From Bufo bufo (taxonomy: Eukaryota > Chordata > Amphibia > Anura > Bufonidae): 64,000 bases of DNA. The position numbers were made by a program, and so were the translations under genes. The notes beneath the pieces were generated by a model. The model saw nothing but the letters and a program-made list of their open reading frames with translations, did no database searches and was not told the origin of the DNA. Positions 1-11,052 of the stretch are shown here, in pieces. The stretch covers positions 194,273,921-194,337,920 of the forward strand of contig NC_053393.1 of NCBI RefSeq assembly GCF_905171765.1, written 5' to 3'. How positions within the stretch are numbered: the stretch's first letter is position 1; each line of letters opens with the position of its first letter.

Positions 1-1083
1 TCACTCATTATTCCCCCCCCTTGTCACTCATTATTCCCCCCCTCCCCCCTTGTCACTCATTATTTCCCCCCCCTCCCCCCTTGTCACTCATTATTTCCCC
101 CCCCTTGTCACTCATTATTCCCCCCCTCCCCCCTTGTCACTCATTATTTCCCCCCTCCCCCCTTGTCACTCATTATTTCCCCCCCCCCTGTCACTCATTA
201 TTTCCACCCCCTCCCCCCTTGTCACTCATTATTTCCACCCCCCTCCCCCCTTGTCACTCATTATCCCCCCTCCCCCCTTGTCACTCATTATTTCCCCCCC
301 TCCCCCTCATTATTCCCCCCCCTTGTCACTCATTATTCCCCCCCTTGTCACTCATTATCCCCCCCTTGTCACTCATTATCCCCCCCCTTGTCACTCATTA
401 TTCCCCCCCCCTTGTCACTCATTATTCCCCCCCCCTTATCACTCATTATCCCCCCCCTTATCACTCATTATCCCCCCCCCTTATCACTCATTATTCTCCC
501 CCCCCTTATCACTCATTATTCTCCCCCCCTTGTCACTCATTATTCCCCCCCCTTATCACTCATTATCCCCCCCCCCCTTATCACTCATTATTCCCCCCCC
601 TTATCACTCATTATTCCCCCCCCTTATCACTCATTATTCTCCCCCCCCTTATCACTCATTATTCTCCCCCCCTTGTCACTCATTATTCCCCCCCCTTATC
701 ACTCATTATTCCCCCCCCCCTTATCACTCATTATTCCCCCCCCTTATCACTCATTATTCCCCCCCCTTGTCACTCATTATTCCCCCCCCCTTGTCACTCA
801 TTATTCCCCCCCCCTTATCACTCATTATCCCCCCCCCTTATCACTCATTATCCCCCCCCCTTATCACTCATTATTCCCCCCCCCCTTATCACTCATTATT
901 CTCCCCCCCTTGTCACTCATTATTCCCCCCCCTTATCACTCATTATCCCCCCCCCCCTTATCACTCATTATTCCCCCCCCTTATCACTCATTATTCCCCC
1001 CCCTTATCACTCATTATTCTCCCCCCCTTGTCATTTATTATTCCCCCTCCCCCCCTTGTCACTCTCTTTTCCCCCTCCTCTAG
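1..1083. repeat. C-rich minisatellite, about 45 copies of a 22-27 bp unit
   Basis: The unit is TCACTCATTATT followed by a run of 5-10 C and then TTG or TTA. Unit length varies mainly through the C-run. The first ~430 bases carry the TTG variant. From ~430 on most units carry TTA, with TTG units interspersed in what looks like a repeating order (compare 480-680 with 840-1020), suggesting higher-order duplication. The array continues past the left edge. No unit contains a stop codon in any + frame, so long Pro/Leu/Ser/His-rich open frames exist in all three frames; they are artefacts. Confidence 0.95.
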
Positions 1084-1084
1084 A

Positions 1085-1251
1085 GTAGCGTGGCCGAGCT
1101 CTGTTCAGTCCGTGGTACAGGAGCATTTGTTTCCTGTACCCGGCCGGACCGACAGGAAGTGCACACTAAGTGAGCACTTCCTGTCAGTCCGGCCGGGTAC
1201 AGGAAACAAAAGCTCCTGTACCGCAGACCGAACAGAGCTCGGCCACGCTAC
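1085..1251. repeat. GC-rich perfect-style palindrome (arms ~80 bp)
   Basis: The arm starting GTAGCGTGGCCGAGCTCTG at 1085 returns as its reverse complement ending at 1251, with the centre near 1168. Inner blocks such as CCTGTACCCGGCCGG and CACTTCCTGTC also pair. A few mismatches separate the arms. It abuts the minisatellite directly. It is probably the terminal part of a foldback or MITE-like element, but no target-site duplication is identifiable. Confidence 0.85.
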
Positions 1252-1480
1252 ATTAACAGCGCAGAGCAGACACAGCAGGCAGGATTCTTTAGAGCGGCAA
1301 GCGCTCAGCCTCAGCCGCTCAGGCGGCGCCGCATGAGGGGCGCCGCCGGCCGCCCGAAACTTATATAAGCAATTTTTTTTTTTTTTTTTTACCGCAACGG
1401 GCGCCGGGCGCCCCCTGCTGCATGGCGCCCTAGGCGACTGCCTAAGTCGCCTTACTGGTGGCGCCGGCCCTGCACGCAAC
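1252..1480. repeat. Unclassified GC-rich repeat with an internal T-tract
   Basis: GC-rich sequence rich in GGCGCC, including a T18-20 tract at ~1372-1390 flanked by GCGCC-rich stretches. The composition differs sharply from the AT-rich flanks, which suggests an inserted repeat. I cannot place it in a family. Confidence 0.4.
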
Positions 1481-2300
1481 TCAAGTTTGACCCAGGTTAT
1501 GGCTTCTTCTGGTGCCAGAATAAGCTGGAAACTTGGTGAACTTGTGCAGAGTCATAACATGCAGTGTGGACTTTATATAGGATCCTATGCACTTTTATCT
1601 GACTCATTTGTGAGTGTGTACATGTGCAAGTGATGCACTCTGCTGACCACATGATGTAAAAGAAAACATAAGACTTCAAATCAGGCCATCATCTTCCATT
1701 GCTCAATGACCTTGTTCTGATGGTCACATTCCCATTGTAGGTGCTTTCAGTAGTGGACAGGATACACCAAAGGCCCTCTGACTGCTCTGTGGCTATGCAG
1801 CCAGCTGCGATTCACTGTGTATCGACACCTTTTTTTTTAATGAAGCAAGTATTAAAGTTGGTTGGCCCACAAACAACAACAACTATTATCTATTTACAAG
1901 ATAGGTGATAAATGTATGATTGTGGGGACCCCCCACAATCATGAGAATGGGGGTCCCTTGTGCAAATGAAGTGGTAGTGTGCATGAAGGACCACGGCTGG
2001 AGTAGGCCAAGCACTGTACTCAACATGATAGGCAAAAAAATGTTGTTCATGGGCCAACCACTTTACGTTTATTTTGTGCTACAGTAGCTCTTTTGTGGTA
2101 CAGGGTCTGATGGGGTAGCCTTTGCTCCCCACACATCAATGACTCTTGGGCGCCCATGATTCTGTCACTAGTTCACAGGTTGTCCTTTCTGGATCCCTTT
2201 TGACAGGTACTGGTGACCACTGCAACTGTCATTGAAGAGATCCTCTGACCGGTTCTCTAGCTATCACAATTGGCTCTTCTTCTCCAAATTGTTCAGATCC
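1481..2300. other. Intergenic or intronic DNA, no feature recognised
   Basis: Ordinary moderately AT-rich sequence, probably within an upstream CNDP1 intron since the next exon at 4645 is internal. A small hairpin, GTGGGGACCCCCCAC, sits near 1922. I see no exon, RNA gene or complete transposon. Confidence 0.5.
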
Positions 2301-2756
2301 TTAAAGGGAACTTGTCACCAGTTTTATGGTGTCCTAACTAAGGGCAACATAAATAAGTGATTGATTCTCTTTGCACAATGCTGGGTCACTTTCTTTAATT
2401 GACCCAGTCAATCTGCCAACATCTTGTATTGAAATCTCCAGCTGATAATGATGAGTCATGAATATTCATGAGCTCCTGACTCTCCCCACCCACCTGCTGC
2501 TGAATGACAGTTTGTTTCCATACGAACCAGCAGCAGGTGGGCAGGGGAGTGGCTATAGCTCTGAATTAAATAAACGCTGGACTCACTGACACCACGCTGG
2601 ACTCCAATCAGCTCATTAGCATGCAACATGTGGCATCTTTGTGTGTATATCTGTCACACCAGTAAGTGAATACATCTAAGTCACGTTTTAGTAGTTAATG
2701 ATTGTATATAATTAGTTAGATTATAATCAAATATCCACATGACAGGTTCCCTTTAA
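2301..2756. mobile_element. TTAA-flanked MITE (AGGGAAC.TGTCA termini)
   Basis: Terminal inverted repeats AGGGAACTTGTCA at 2305 and TGACAGGTTCCCT ending at 2752 are bordered on each side by TTAA (2301-2304 and 2753-2756). That is the target signature of piggyBac-like transposition. The interior has no transposase coding capacity. Related half-ends occur elsewhere, for example near 27788. Confidence 0.7.
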
Positions 2757-3150
2757 GCTTGCTCAATTTTCTCAATTCCAACACATCAGCTTGAAGAACT
2801 AGCAGTTGACTTGCTGCCTAATATATTCCACTCCTGACAAATGCCACTGAAAACCTGTCAGTGATGTTAAAGAGTTTGTACAGAACTAGATAAACATGGC
2901 TGCTTTCTTTCATAAACAACCACACCAGTATAAGGCTTGTATCTGCTATTGCAACACAGCTCCGTTGAGGTGAATGGGGCTTAGAAGTAATACCATGCAG
3001 GACAGGTGTGGCACAGTTTTTGGAACAACATAGCTATGTTTGTTTAATTCTGTAAAGCATTTATATATTTATATGTTTGTATATATATTGTAAAATTAGT
3101 ATAGATGCTGTTTTTTAACCACATTAATATTTTAGAAGCTGTGATACCAC

Positions 3151-3874
3151 TTAAAGGGCATCTTTCTACAGATTTGGATGTGCACCTGGCAGCTGAAGGC
3201 ATCTGTGTTGATCCCATGTTAATATGTGCCCGCATTGCTAAGAAAAATGATGTGTTGATATATGCAAATGAGTCTCTAGAGTCTCAGCTCTCTCTTTCAC
3301 TGTAGCATTCTCACTACTTTGATCGACAAAACCAGATGTGATGATGTTTTCACTGCCAGGCCCTGTCAATCAATGTGCAGAGAGCACAGCAGTTGCAGAG
3401 AGAGCAGAGACTCTAGGTGTAACAGCAATGCCCCCCATTGATCCTAGAGGTTCATTTGCATATATTAAACATCATTTTTCTCAGCAATGCAGGCACATAT
3501 GGACATGGGACCAACACAGATGCCTTCAGCTGCCAAGTGCATACGTAACAGGCAGTGGCATACATGGAGAAGTAAGGGCCCCATATCAAGGATCAAACCA
3601 GACCCCCCACAAAGGTCAGAAGGGTTTCTACCTAAACACTTTTCAATGACCCTTAAACCATTTTTCCACTGCCTCATTTGCGAAAAGTTGTTTCTTTAGA
3701 GGGTAGAGTCCTAACCAAGTTTTTACCAACCGTAGAAGAGGGGATGATCCAAACTGGGCCCCCTTTTGCCCTGGGCCCCATAGCAGTCGCATGGTCTGCC
3801 GCTATGGTAGTTACGCCCCTGGTAACAGGTCAGCCAGTTTCAAAGGTACAAATCTACTGACAGATGCCCTTTAA
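3151..3874. mobile_element. TTAA-flanked MITE with an internal inverted repeat
   Basis: The termini AGGGCATCTTTCTACAGATTT (3155 on) and the complementary CTACTGACAGATGCCCT (to 3870) are bordered by TTAA at 3151-3154 and 3871-3874. Inside, a segment at ~3180-3265 (CTGAAGGCATCTGTGTTG region) recurs inverted at ~3462-3545, making a foldback core. The following sequence to 3850 is unrelated and may be a nested insertion. No transposase is encoded. Confidence 0.7.
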
Positions 3875-4437
3875 AGGGGTTGTTTCACATGCTCATTTCA
3901 GTCGTCGGTGCACGGCTCCCGGGACACTTCCCGAGCTGTAGTGGGGGCGGTGCCTCTGCTTTGAGTGATGCAGCAGGCAAGCGGTGCTTGGATATGCCTG
4001 TACGTGCAAACTCCGGAGGCTGCTAGTGTATCAGAATCAATAGCAGTCTAAGTGGAGCAGACCCTGTACAGATCGTGACAACCAATGATAAGAGGTTGCT
4101 GCGAACTGTTTCTTACATGAATGTGGACATTGAAAGGATGCCGGGAAAGGGAGCTAATGCGCATGAGCGCTGCCCCATGCGCGCGCTTGCTCTCTCCATC
4201 AATTCCCGGCCACCAGAAAGGCAGGCTTTTTTTCTTTCTGAGCACAATCGCGGCCACCACTGCTGCATTGCAGCGGTGGCCGTAACCCCTAGAGACGAGC
4301 AGTCTACAAAGAGGAAGAAGAAAGAAGATAGTGGGGACAAGAGGCATTACTGCTAATGAAACTACATTAGTAAGTTACTTTACTCAGTGGTATAAAGATA
4401 ATAAATATAACTTGATAAGGTGAGATAACCCCTTTAA
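3871..4437. mobile_element. TTAA-flanked MITE sharing its target site with the preceding MITE
   Basis: The termini AGGGGTTGTTTCAC (3875 on) and ATAACCCCT (to 4433) form inverted repeats between TTAA at 3871-3874 and 4434-4437. The left TTAA is also the right TTAA of the MITE ending at 3870, so one inserted at the end of the other. The interior is GC-rich around 4130-4290 and foldback-like, without coding capacity. Confidence 0.65.
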
Positions 4438-4644
4438 GTCCCAAAAATCATTTGGAGGGTATTGCATGAAAAAAAATCACTTACTCCACGCATGCAATTT
4501 ACAGAGCCAAGTAATATTGTTTATACTTGATCTCTGTGGTTTGTTATAATCTGATGGGATAAAATGCCCTTTTTGGCACAAAACATAGGGCTTTTTTATC
4601 CATATGTATAGAATTATTTGATTATGAAATCCATCCTTTTCTAG

Positions 4645-4805
4645 GTACGCTTGCGGATGTGGAAGGCAAAATTCTGATTCCAGGCATTTATGATGATGTT
4701 TTGCCTGTTACTGAAGAAGAAAAAGAATTATACAAAGATCTTGTATTCGACTTGAAAGATCTGAAGAGGGACACAGGAGTCGAGACATTTTTACATAGCA
4801 CAAAG
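4645..4805 (+). CDS. CNDP1: Carnosine dipeptidase exon (CNDP1-like), internal
   Basis: Internal exon of 161 nt between an acceptor (TTTTCTAG) and a donor (AAG|GTAAGA). Two leading bases complete a glycine codon, followed by 53 codons starting TLADVEGKILIPGIYDD and ending ETFLHSTK. This matches the segment just after the lid-domain start in M20-family dipeptidases. CNDP1 hydrolyses Xaa-His dipeptides such as carnosine with divalent metal; in mammals it is secreted, while CNDP2 is cytosolic. The PGIYD wording favours CNDP1 over CNDP2, though with four exons the paralogue call is not certain. No metal ligands lie in this exon. Confidence 0.85.
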
Positions 4806-5984
4806 GTAAGAAGCATCTCTAGATGTTAATTACTATACAGTTTGTCAAGATTAAAGAACAATTACTATACAATTAGGGAACAAATAGCAAAGTGCAGTAA
4901 CAATATGTGGCATAAAAAAATTATTATATTATATAAAAAAGACTAATTACTATGGTGAAAATTGCAGGAATAACAATATCTTTTTTTTTAAAGGGGTTCA
5001 TTATTTCATTTGAAAATTGGGTTAGAATGACTTAAAAAACAAAACAAATGATCACTGACTGATTAACTCACCTCACTGATCCCCCACTGCCTCTGTCCAA
5101 CTGCTGTTCTGGTCCTCACTCCTCTCCACTACCTAGCCTCTGGCTTGACATGCAGAAAATGGCTTGGACTGCCTGCCCAGCCGATCACTGGACACATCAT
5201 TGACGTGCCTCAGTGTCAGTATTTTTAAGTCAAATGCAGCAGTGGCATATAAACAGAAAATACGAAGTATAACAGAAAGATGTGTACTTCTTCCATATTT
5301 AGGTTCCACTCCTAGCTGTCAAACACTGATACAAACTACTAAAAGTACAGATGTTTCCTCCCTTAAAGGGAGTATCCTATGACTTATGTGAAAAAGAACA
5401 TCGGAAATCATATGGCACATGACAACCTCTTTCTATCAAACTTAGAACCAGCCCTGTACCTCACATGGATCCAGAGATCTGCCCATTTATTGCTGCAATT
5501 GCTCTGCTAGATTTATTCCAGGATGGTAGCTCAGGGGGTGTGCACTTTATCAGGGTGTGTGTCCTTTCTGCTGCAGCTGGTGGCAGTTGAATGATGGAAC
5601 TGAGCATGTATGTCAACCCCAGTGAGCTGGACAGAGAATTTAGAAAGAGGCCAAACAGAAGGTGAAGCCATACAGATAGTTATCAATGAATAACTCCCTG
5701 GCTATACTACATTTTTAATTACATGCGATTTCAAAGTATTCAGATGCAGGTGGTGGTTTGAAAAATGTAGAATATTTTTCATGGGACCAACCATTTAAAT
5801 TTTCCGATAAAGGGGTCTTTTCCATCAGAAAGGAGTATTTTCTGAACTTAGTATTAATGGACAACATTTTGGTTTTAGAATTTGTGGCTTTAATTTCATT
5901 TCGGCAGTACTATGCCATTGAACATAGCAACATATTGTCCTTCTACAGCCGTCAGCACAGATGATCAGACCTCCTATATCCTTC
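4806..5984 (+). other. CNDP1 intron, first part: no complete element recognised
   Basis: AT-rich intronic DNA. A block at ~5735-5800 (GGTTTGAAAAATGTAGAATA) recurs near 48690 and so belongs to a dispersed repeat. No exon-like open frame bounded by splice sites was found. Confidence 0.5.
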
Positions 5985-6390
5985 CTTTTGTTTCTGTGGA
6001 AATACTCTCATTGTTGCCCTGATCCATCCTTGTCTTGATTGCTGTAACTCATTATTAATTGATCTTCTCCTGACTAAATTTCTACCCTGCTTCCAATCTA
6101 TCCTGAATGCAGCAGCCAGGCTCATCTATCTGTCTAACCGATACTTCCGATGCCTCCGCCCTGTGCCAGTAATTGCACTGGTTGCCCATACAGTATAGAA
6201 TCCAATTTAAACATCTCACTCTCATCCACAAAGTTCTCCACAATGCATCTCCTCACTAATCTTTGTCTGCCATCCTACCCATGCTCTCCATTCTGCCAAT
6301 GATTTAACATAATCAGAACTTCTCACACCCATCTCCAAAACTTCTCTCAAGCTGCACCAGTTCTCTGGAATGGGCTACCCCAAGTAATTA
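5985..6390 (+). mobile_element. L2/CR1-type LINE fragment (3' part of reverse transcriptase ORF)
   Basis: In one + frame, from about 6014, the sequence reads HPCLDCCNSLL and then ILNAAARLIY. These resemble the LDYCNSLL and QNAAARL motifs downstream of the RT fingers in L2/CR1-type LINEs. A later frame gives remnants like an HWLP-(x)n-RI.FK block. Several stops and frameshifts make it a dead 5'-truncated copy. It lies in the CNDP1 intron. Confidence 0.65.
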
Positions 6391-7260
6391 ACTAGATGGT
6401 GTAGTTTCTAAAGAAACCACAGGATGTTGGCTTGAAATCTGATTGGTTGTGTGTGGCTCCACCCACTTTTTAAAATTTGAACCTAAGTCACCCAATGACT
6501 GACTGTGCCAAATTTGAGGACCCTGCCATAAACAGTCAAAGAGCGGCAGTAATTAAAATTTTCCCATATAAAACGAATAGCTGAAATGTGATTGTTAAAG
6601 GCTCCCCCCACTTTTTCTAAATTCTAACCACACTCACCCAGTGACCCATGGTGCCAGTTTGGGGACTCTGGCATTCATATTGTAAGAATAACTGCTTTTT
6701 ACATTTTTTCATTGAAGCCAAGAGGGAAAATCTGATTGTTTTTTGTGTGGCTCCGCCCACTTTTTAAATTTGAATTCCCAACTCCCAGTAACCGAATGTA
6801 CCAAGTTTGAAGACCCTACCATTAACAGTGTAAGAATGTTAGCAATTTAAGTATTCCCATTGAATAGCACTAGGTAATATTTGATTGGCTGTTTTAAGCT
6901 CTGCCCAGTTTTCCAAATTTTAAGCCCAGTCACCCAGTCATGGTCTGTGCCAAGATTTAAAACTGTGAGAATGGCAGTATTTGAAAGTTTTACATTGAAG
7001 TCAATAGATGAAATCTGATTGCCTTTTTTAGGCTCCACCTACCTTTCTTAAATTTTGACCGCAGTCACCCAGTGAGCAATTGTGCTAAGTTTGGGACACT
7101 TGGCATTTAAACTGTGATAATAGCAGCAGTTTATCTGCTTTTCATTAAGGTCAAAGGCTGAAATCTGATTGGCTGTTGTTGCCCCGCCCCTTTTTTCCTA
7201 ATTGTGAACCACAGTCACCCAGTGTCTAACACTTTAAGGTTTGAGAATTATGGCATTTAG
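6391..7260. repeat. Diverged tandem array, ~145-bp unit, about 6 copies
   Basis: The landmark ATCTGATTGG, followed by a GGCTC(C/T)(G/A)CCCAC box, recurs near 6437, 6581, 6730, 6878, 7014 and 7160. Spacing is 134-149 bp. Each unit also contains a CACCCAGTGAC-like block and GTGCCAAGTTTG. Copies differ by many substitutions and indels, so the array is old. It behaves as an intronic satellite; no coding function is visible. Confidence 0.85.
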
Positions 7261-7610
7261 GCCTCATGCACACACGACCGTTGTTGTGTTCCGTTCCGCA
7301 AAATGGGGTTCCGTTGTTCCGTGATCCGTTTCCGTTTTTTGTTTCCGTGTGTCTTCCTTTATTTTTGGAGGATCACCAGACATGAAGGAAAGTAAAAAAG
7401 AATCTAAGACAGGTTTGCCATAGGAAACAAACGGACGCGGACGCGCAGACGCGGATGACAATCTTGTGTGCCTCCGTGTTTTTTAGCGGTCCCATTGACT
7501 TGAATGGGTCCGCGAACCGTTTTCCGCGAAAATAATAGGACAGGTTATATTTTTTTGACGGACTGGAACCACGGATCACGGACGCGGATGACAAACGGTG
7601 CATTAGCCGA
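7261..7610. mobile_element. Partial MITE with GGCCTCATGCACAC terminus
   Basis: The left end GGCCTCATGCACACACGACC matches the termini of the larger element at 46441-48308. The interior shares CCCATTGACTTGAATGGGTCCGC and GGACGCGGATGACAA words typical of that family, including a short internal palindrome around 7493. The expected right terminus is absent: the next repeat begins near 7620, so this copy is truncated or interrupted. Confidence 0.6.
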
Positions 7611-7619
7611 GTTTTCAAC

Positions 7620-8991
7620 TGATCCACCTAAAGGGTTAACGACGTTTGTAAAATCAGTTTTGAATACCTTGAGGGGTGTCGTTTCTTAGATGGGGTCACT
7701 TTTAGGGAGTTTCTACTCTAGGGGTGCATCAGGGGGGCTTCAAATGGGACATGGTGTAAATAATCCAGTCCAGCAAAATCTGCCTTCCAAAAACCATATG
7801 GCGCACCTTTCCCTCTACGCCCTACTGTGTGGCCGTACAGTAGTGTACGACCACATATGGGGTGTTTCTGTAAACGGCAGAGTCAGGGCAATAAAGATAC
7901 AGTCTTGTTTGGCTGTTAACCCTTGCTTTGTTAGTGGAAAAAATGGGTTTAAATGGAAAATTTGGCAAAAAAATGAAATTCTCAAATTTCATCCCCATTT
8001 GCCAATAACTCTTGTGCAACACCTAACGGGTTAACGGTGTTTGTAAAATCAGTTTTGAATATCTTGAGGGGTGTAGTTTCTTAGATGGGGGTCACTTTTA
8101 GGGAGTTTCTACTCTAGGGGTGCATCAAGGGGGCTTCAAATGGGACATGGTGTAAATAATCCAGTACAGCAAAATCTGCCTTCCAAAAACCATATGGCGC
8201 ACCTTTCCCTCTACACCCTACTGTGTGGCCGTACAGTAGTGTACGACCACATATGGGGTGTTTCTGTAAACGGCAGAGTCAGGGCAATAAAGATACAGTC
8301 TTGTTTGACTATTAACCCTTGCTTTGTTAGTGGCAAAAATGGGTTACAATTGAAAATTTGGCAAAAAAATGAAATTCTCAAATTTCATCCCCATTTGTCA
8401 ATAACTCTTGTGCAACACCTAAAGGGTTAACAAAGTTTGTAAAATCAGTTTTGAATACCTTGAGGGGTGTAGTTTCTAGAATTGTGTCATTTTTGGGTGG
8501 TTCTCTATTATGTAAGCCTCGCAAAGTGACTTCAGACCTGAACTGGTCCCAAAAAATTGGGTTTTTGAAAATTTCTGAAAAATTTCAAGATTTGCTTCTA
8601 AACTTCTAAGTCTTGTGACATCCCCAAAAAAAAAAATATCATTCCCAAAATGATCCAAACATGAAGTAGACATATGGGGAATGTAAAGTAATAATTATTT
8701 TTGGAGGTATTACTATGTATTATAGAAGTAGAGAAATTGAAACTTGGAAATTTGCCATTTTTTATTTTTTTTTGCTAAATTTGGTATTTTTTTTATAAAT
8801 AAAAATTTATTTTTTTTACTTCATTTTACCAGTGTCATGAAGTACAATATGTGACGAAAAAACTATCTCAGAATGGCTTGGATAAGTCAAAGCGTTTTAA
8901 AGTTATCACCACTTAAAGTAACACTGGTCAGATTTGCAAAAAATGGCCTGATCCTTAAGGTGAAATAAGGCTGTGTCCCAAAGGGGTTAAG
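7620..8991. repeat. Dispersed repeat with a tandemly duplicated ~396-bp unit
   Basis: The block starting GGGTTAAC..GTTTGTAAAATCAG at ~7634 repeats at ~8030 and ~8425, giving two nearly full units and a third that continues into different sequence. The first two units are roughly 95% alike by eye, including a shared CCAAAAACCATATGGCGCACC segment. The tail runs through A/T-rich sequence to CCCAAAGGGGTTAA at ~8988. Open frames of ~100 codons are identical shadows in each unit and not genes. Confidence 0.8.
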
Positions 8992-9189
8992 TGAGACTGT
9001 CTGCTGAGCTACAAGTCCAAAAAAAGGAAATTATATAAAAAAAAACATCCATTTTTTATAATAACAAAATACATAGCATATTCATAAATAGGTTGTTAAT
9101 ATGCCGTAAAAAAAAGTGTTGATGGAAGTGTTCCTCAACATATCCCGAGATGTACCGTCATGCAGACCCCCATATTAAAAGTATAGGGT

Positions 9190-9354
9190 AATGTTTATCA
9201 AAACTAGGAAAAAGGGTTCTCCATAGCAACCAATCAGATTCCATATTTTATTTTTCAGAGCTCCTTTGGAAAATGAAAGGTAGAATCTGATTGTTTACTG
9301 TGAGCAACGACAGTTTTCCATTGCTCCAGTTTTGATACATCTCCCCCAAAGTTG
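9190..9354. mobile_element. Palindromic MITE (CAACCAATCAGATTCC family), copy 1
   Basis: The left arm contains CCATAGCAACCAATCAGATTCC. The right arm holds the complement-like GGTAGAATCTGATTG and ends near ATACATCTCCCCC. The hinge is GAGCTCCTTTGGAAAATGAAA. Two more copies of this family are at ~45285-45411 and 52945-53105. Arms have decayed to about 75-80% complementarity. Confidence 0.7.
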
Positions 9355-10457
9355 TTTTTTTTACTGAGTGGTGCAAGATTGTATTGATTTTGAAAAGTAT
9401 TTATCACCTATCCGCAGGATAGTACTGATGTAGACAACACTGCATCAGTCCCATAGAAGTGAATGAGGCAGTGGACTGGAAGTCACAATGAATAGCCAAA
9501 AGTGATGTGAGCAGATCACGTGATCGCTAGGCGGCCGAAAACCGGAAGTGACTCAGGGATTGCCTGACCCAACCAAAGGGATGTGTATGTGGCATCATCA
9601 TTGATCAACAGTAAGGGCCTATCTGATGGTAGAGAGCATCATACAGCAGGGCTTTATGGCCATTACATCATGCGATCAATGCATATGTATATGGAACGTA
9701 TGATGCCAAAAATGATGGATAGCAGCATGCCAGTGACGAAAGTGACCTAGTTTATATATAGTGGGTGTACCTTGGCCACAATTGACCAACTCATCTGAAG
9801 GGTTAAATATTTGTGCTTGTTATTGGCACAGAATCCCTACGGCTATGGCGCCTGCTGCACTTGCGAGCGGGCACTATTTTTAAAGGCTGGACTTCAGCCG
9901 TACATGTATGGTGGAAGCTATAAAAATAAAAAAAATAGCTTAATAGAGGAAGGCTGACTTGCCAGTGATGTAGTCCACCTTACCGGTATCTATTATTGGA
10001 ATCATTTCCTTCCCTGAACTAAGTTTCCCTTTGGGTCTACATTTGTTCTATACAGTATACTCAGTGGACTGGCATGTGCACTACTGTTCTATTCAAAAAG
10101 TGGACTTGAGGACCCTCCATTCTCAAGATCCATGGTGGTCCCAGTGGTTGAACCATTTTATCGATCTGACAATTATCACCTATTCTGTGGAGGAGTCTCA
10201 GCTCAGTTTGTATTGTATTTCAGGTCCCTTGATATGCAGTAATATGGAAATATTCTGTTAGATAAAGGTTAGCAATGGCAGATTTATATTAATTGCATTG
10301 AGGTCTGACCCTAATACTTTAATAAAACTGTTTATTTCACAAGTAGAAATCACTGTATCACTGTACATGATAATATAAGAATGGGTACTCTACAAGTAAA
10401 CAAGCCGCATGCATTACATGGATACAAAAAAAAACTATTTTTATCTTTTCTACACAG
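9355..10457 (+). other. CNDP1 intron: dispersed repeat remnants, nothing coding
   Basis: Contains a TTATCACCTATCCGCAGGATAG fragment near 9401, a widespread non-coding repeat resembling the piece near 32060. The rest is plain AT-rich sequence up to the polypyrimidine tract and acceptor at 10456-10457. Confidence 0.45.
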
Positions 10458-10622
10458 GAAGAGTTACTCATGTACAGATGGCGATTTCCTTCTTTGTCAA
10501 TCCATGGCATTGAAGGAGCTTTTTCTGGTTCTGGAACTAAAACAGTTATACCTGCGAAGGTCATAGGAAAGTTTTCAATTCGTCAAGTTCCTAAAATGAA
10601 TCCATCTGTTGTAGAGAAGCAG
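10458..10622 (+). CDS. CNDP1: Carnosine dipeptidase exon (CNDP1-like), internal
   Basis: Exactly 55 codons (phase 0 to phase 0) between acceptor CTACACAG and donor CAG|GTATAT. The product runs from [20 protein letters not shown] through [20 protein letters not shown] to NPSVVEKQ. The HGIEGAF and KTVIP blocks are signature segments of the M20 dipeptidase lid domain. In the CNDP2 crystal structure the Thr of KTVIP and the Arg of FSIR contact the substrate carboxylate, and both are present here. SLSIHGIEG and VEKQ follow the CNDP1 pattern. No disruption is seen. Confidence 0.9.
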
Positions 10623-10748
10623 GTATATTTATAATTGCTTATGATGTATTAGACTGCATTCATTTATTATAGTATTTTATTATTTATTACATTTATATTC
10701 ATGGAAACGTTATCACGAATCGACAGATGATGGAGAGTTAACTGGTTA

Positions 10749-10777
10749 TGTATATATATATATATATATATATATAA
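10749..10777. repeat. (TA)n microsatellite
   Basis: About 14 TA units in the intron between two CNDP1 exons. A further (TA)10 stands at 11250-11270. Confidence 0.95.
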
Positions 10778-10910
10778 TTTAAGAAGGATTACATAGAAAG
10801 TTACATAATATACTGTGTTCTTTACACGTAGGACACTTCTACATTGATTTCAGACTTCTAATTCCATTACAAGTTTTCATTCACAATGCAATATTTTACA
10901 ATTTTACTAG

Positions 10911-11052
10911 GTATCTGACTACCTGGAAAATAAATTTGAAGAACGGAAGAGCCCGAACAAAATTAAAGTATCCATGGTCATAGGTGCACAACCGTGGTTA
11001 GCAAATATGGGTGAACCCCAATTCCTGGCTGCTCGGAAAGCAGTCAAAAGAG
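10911..11052 (+). CDS. CNDP1: Carnosine dipeptidase exon (CNDP1-like), internal
   Basis: Acceptor TTTTACTAG; donor AGAG|GTAATA. It encodes 47 codons plus one base: VSDYLENKFEERKSPNKIKV, then SMVIGAQPWLANMGEPQFLA and ARKAVKR. PW(I/L)AN followed by QFLAARKA is the typical CNDP block before the final catalytic-domain return. The length equals the human segment without gaps. The intron upstream is only 288 bp. Intact, with no stop or frameshift. Confidence 0.9.

Noticed and set aside
21..1336. Long Pro/Leu/Ser/His-rich open frames (up to 428 codons)
   Set aside because: The minisatellite unit lacks stops in every + frame, so all three frames are open with the same repeated words. No gene signals.
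4048..4356. Overlapping open frames of 75-99 codons on both strands
   Set aside because: They fall inside the GC-rich core of a TTAA-flanked MITE; no domain or splice signal.
7690..8430. Two similar ~100-codon open frames
   Set aside because: They are the same frame in two copies of a tandemly duplicated 396-bp repeat; similarity reflects DNA duplication and not protein selection.
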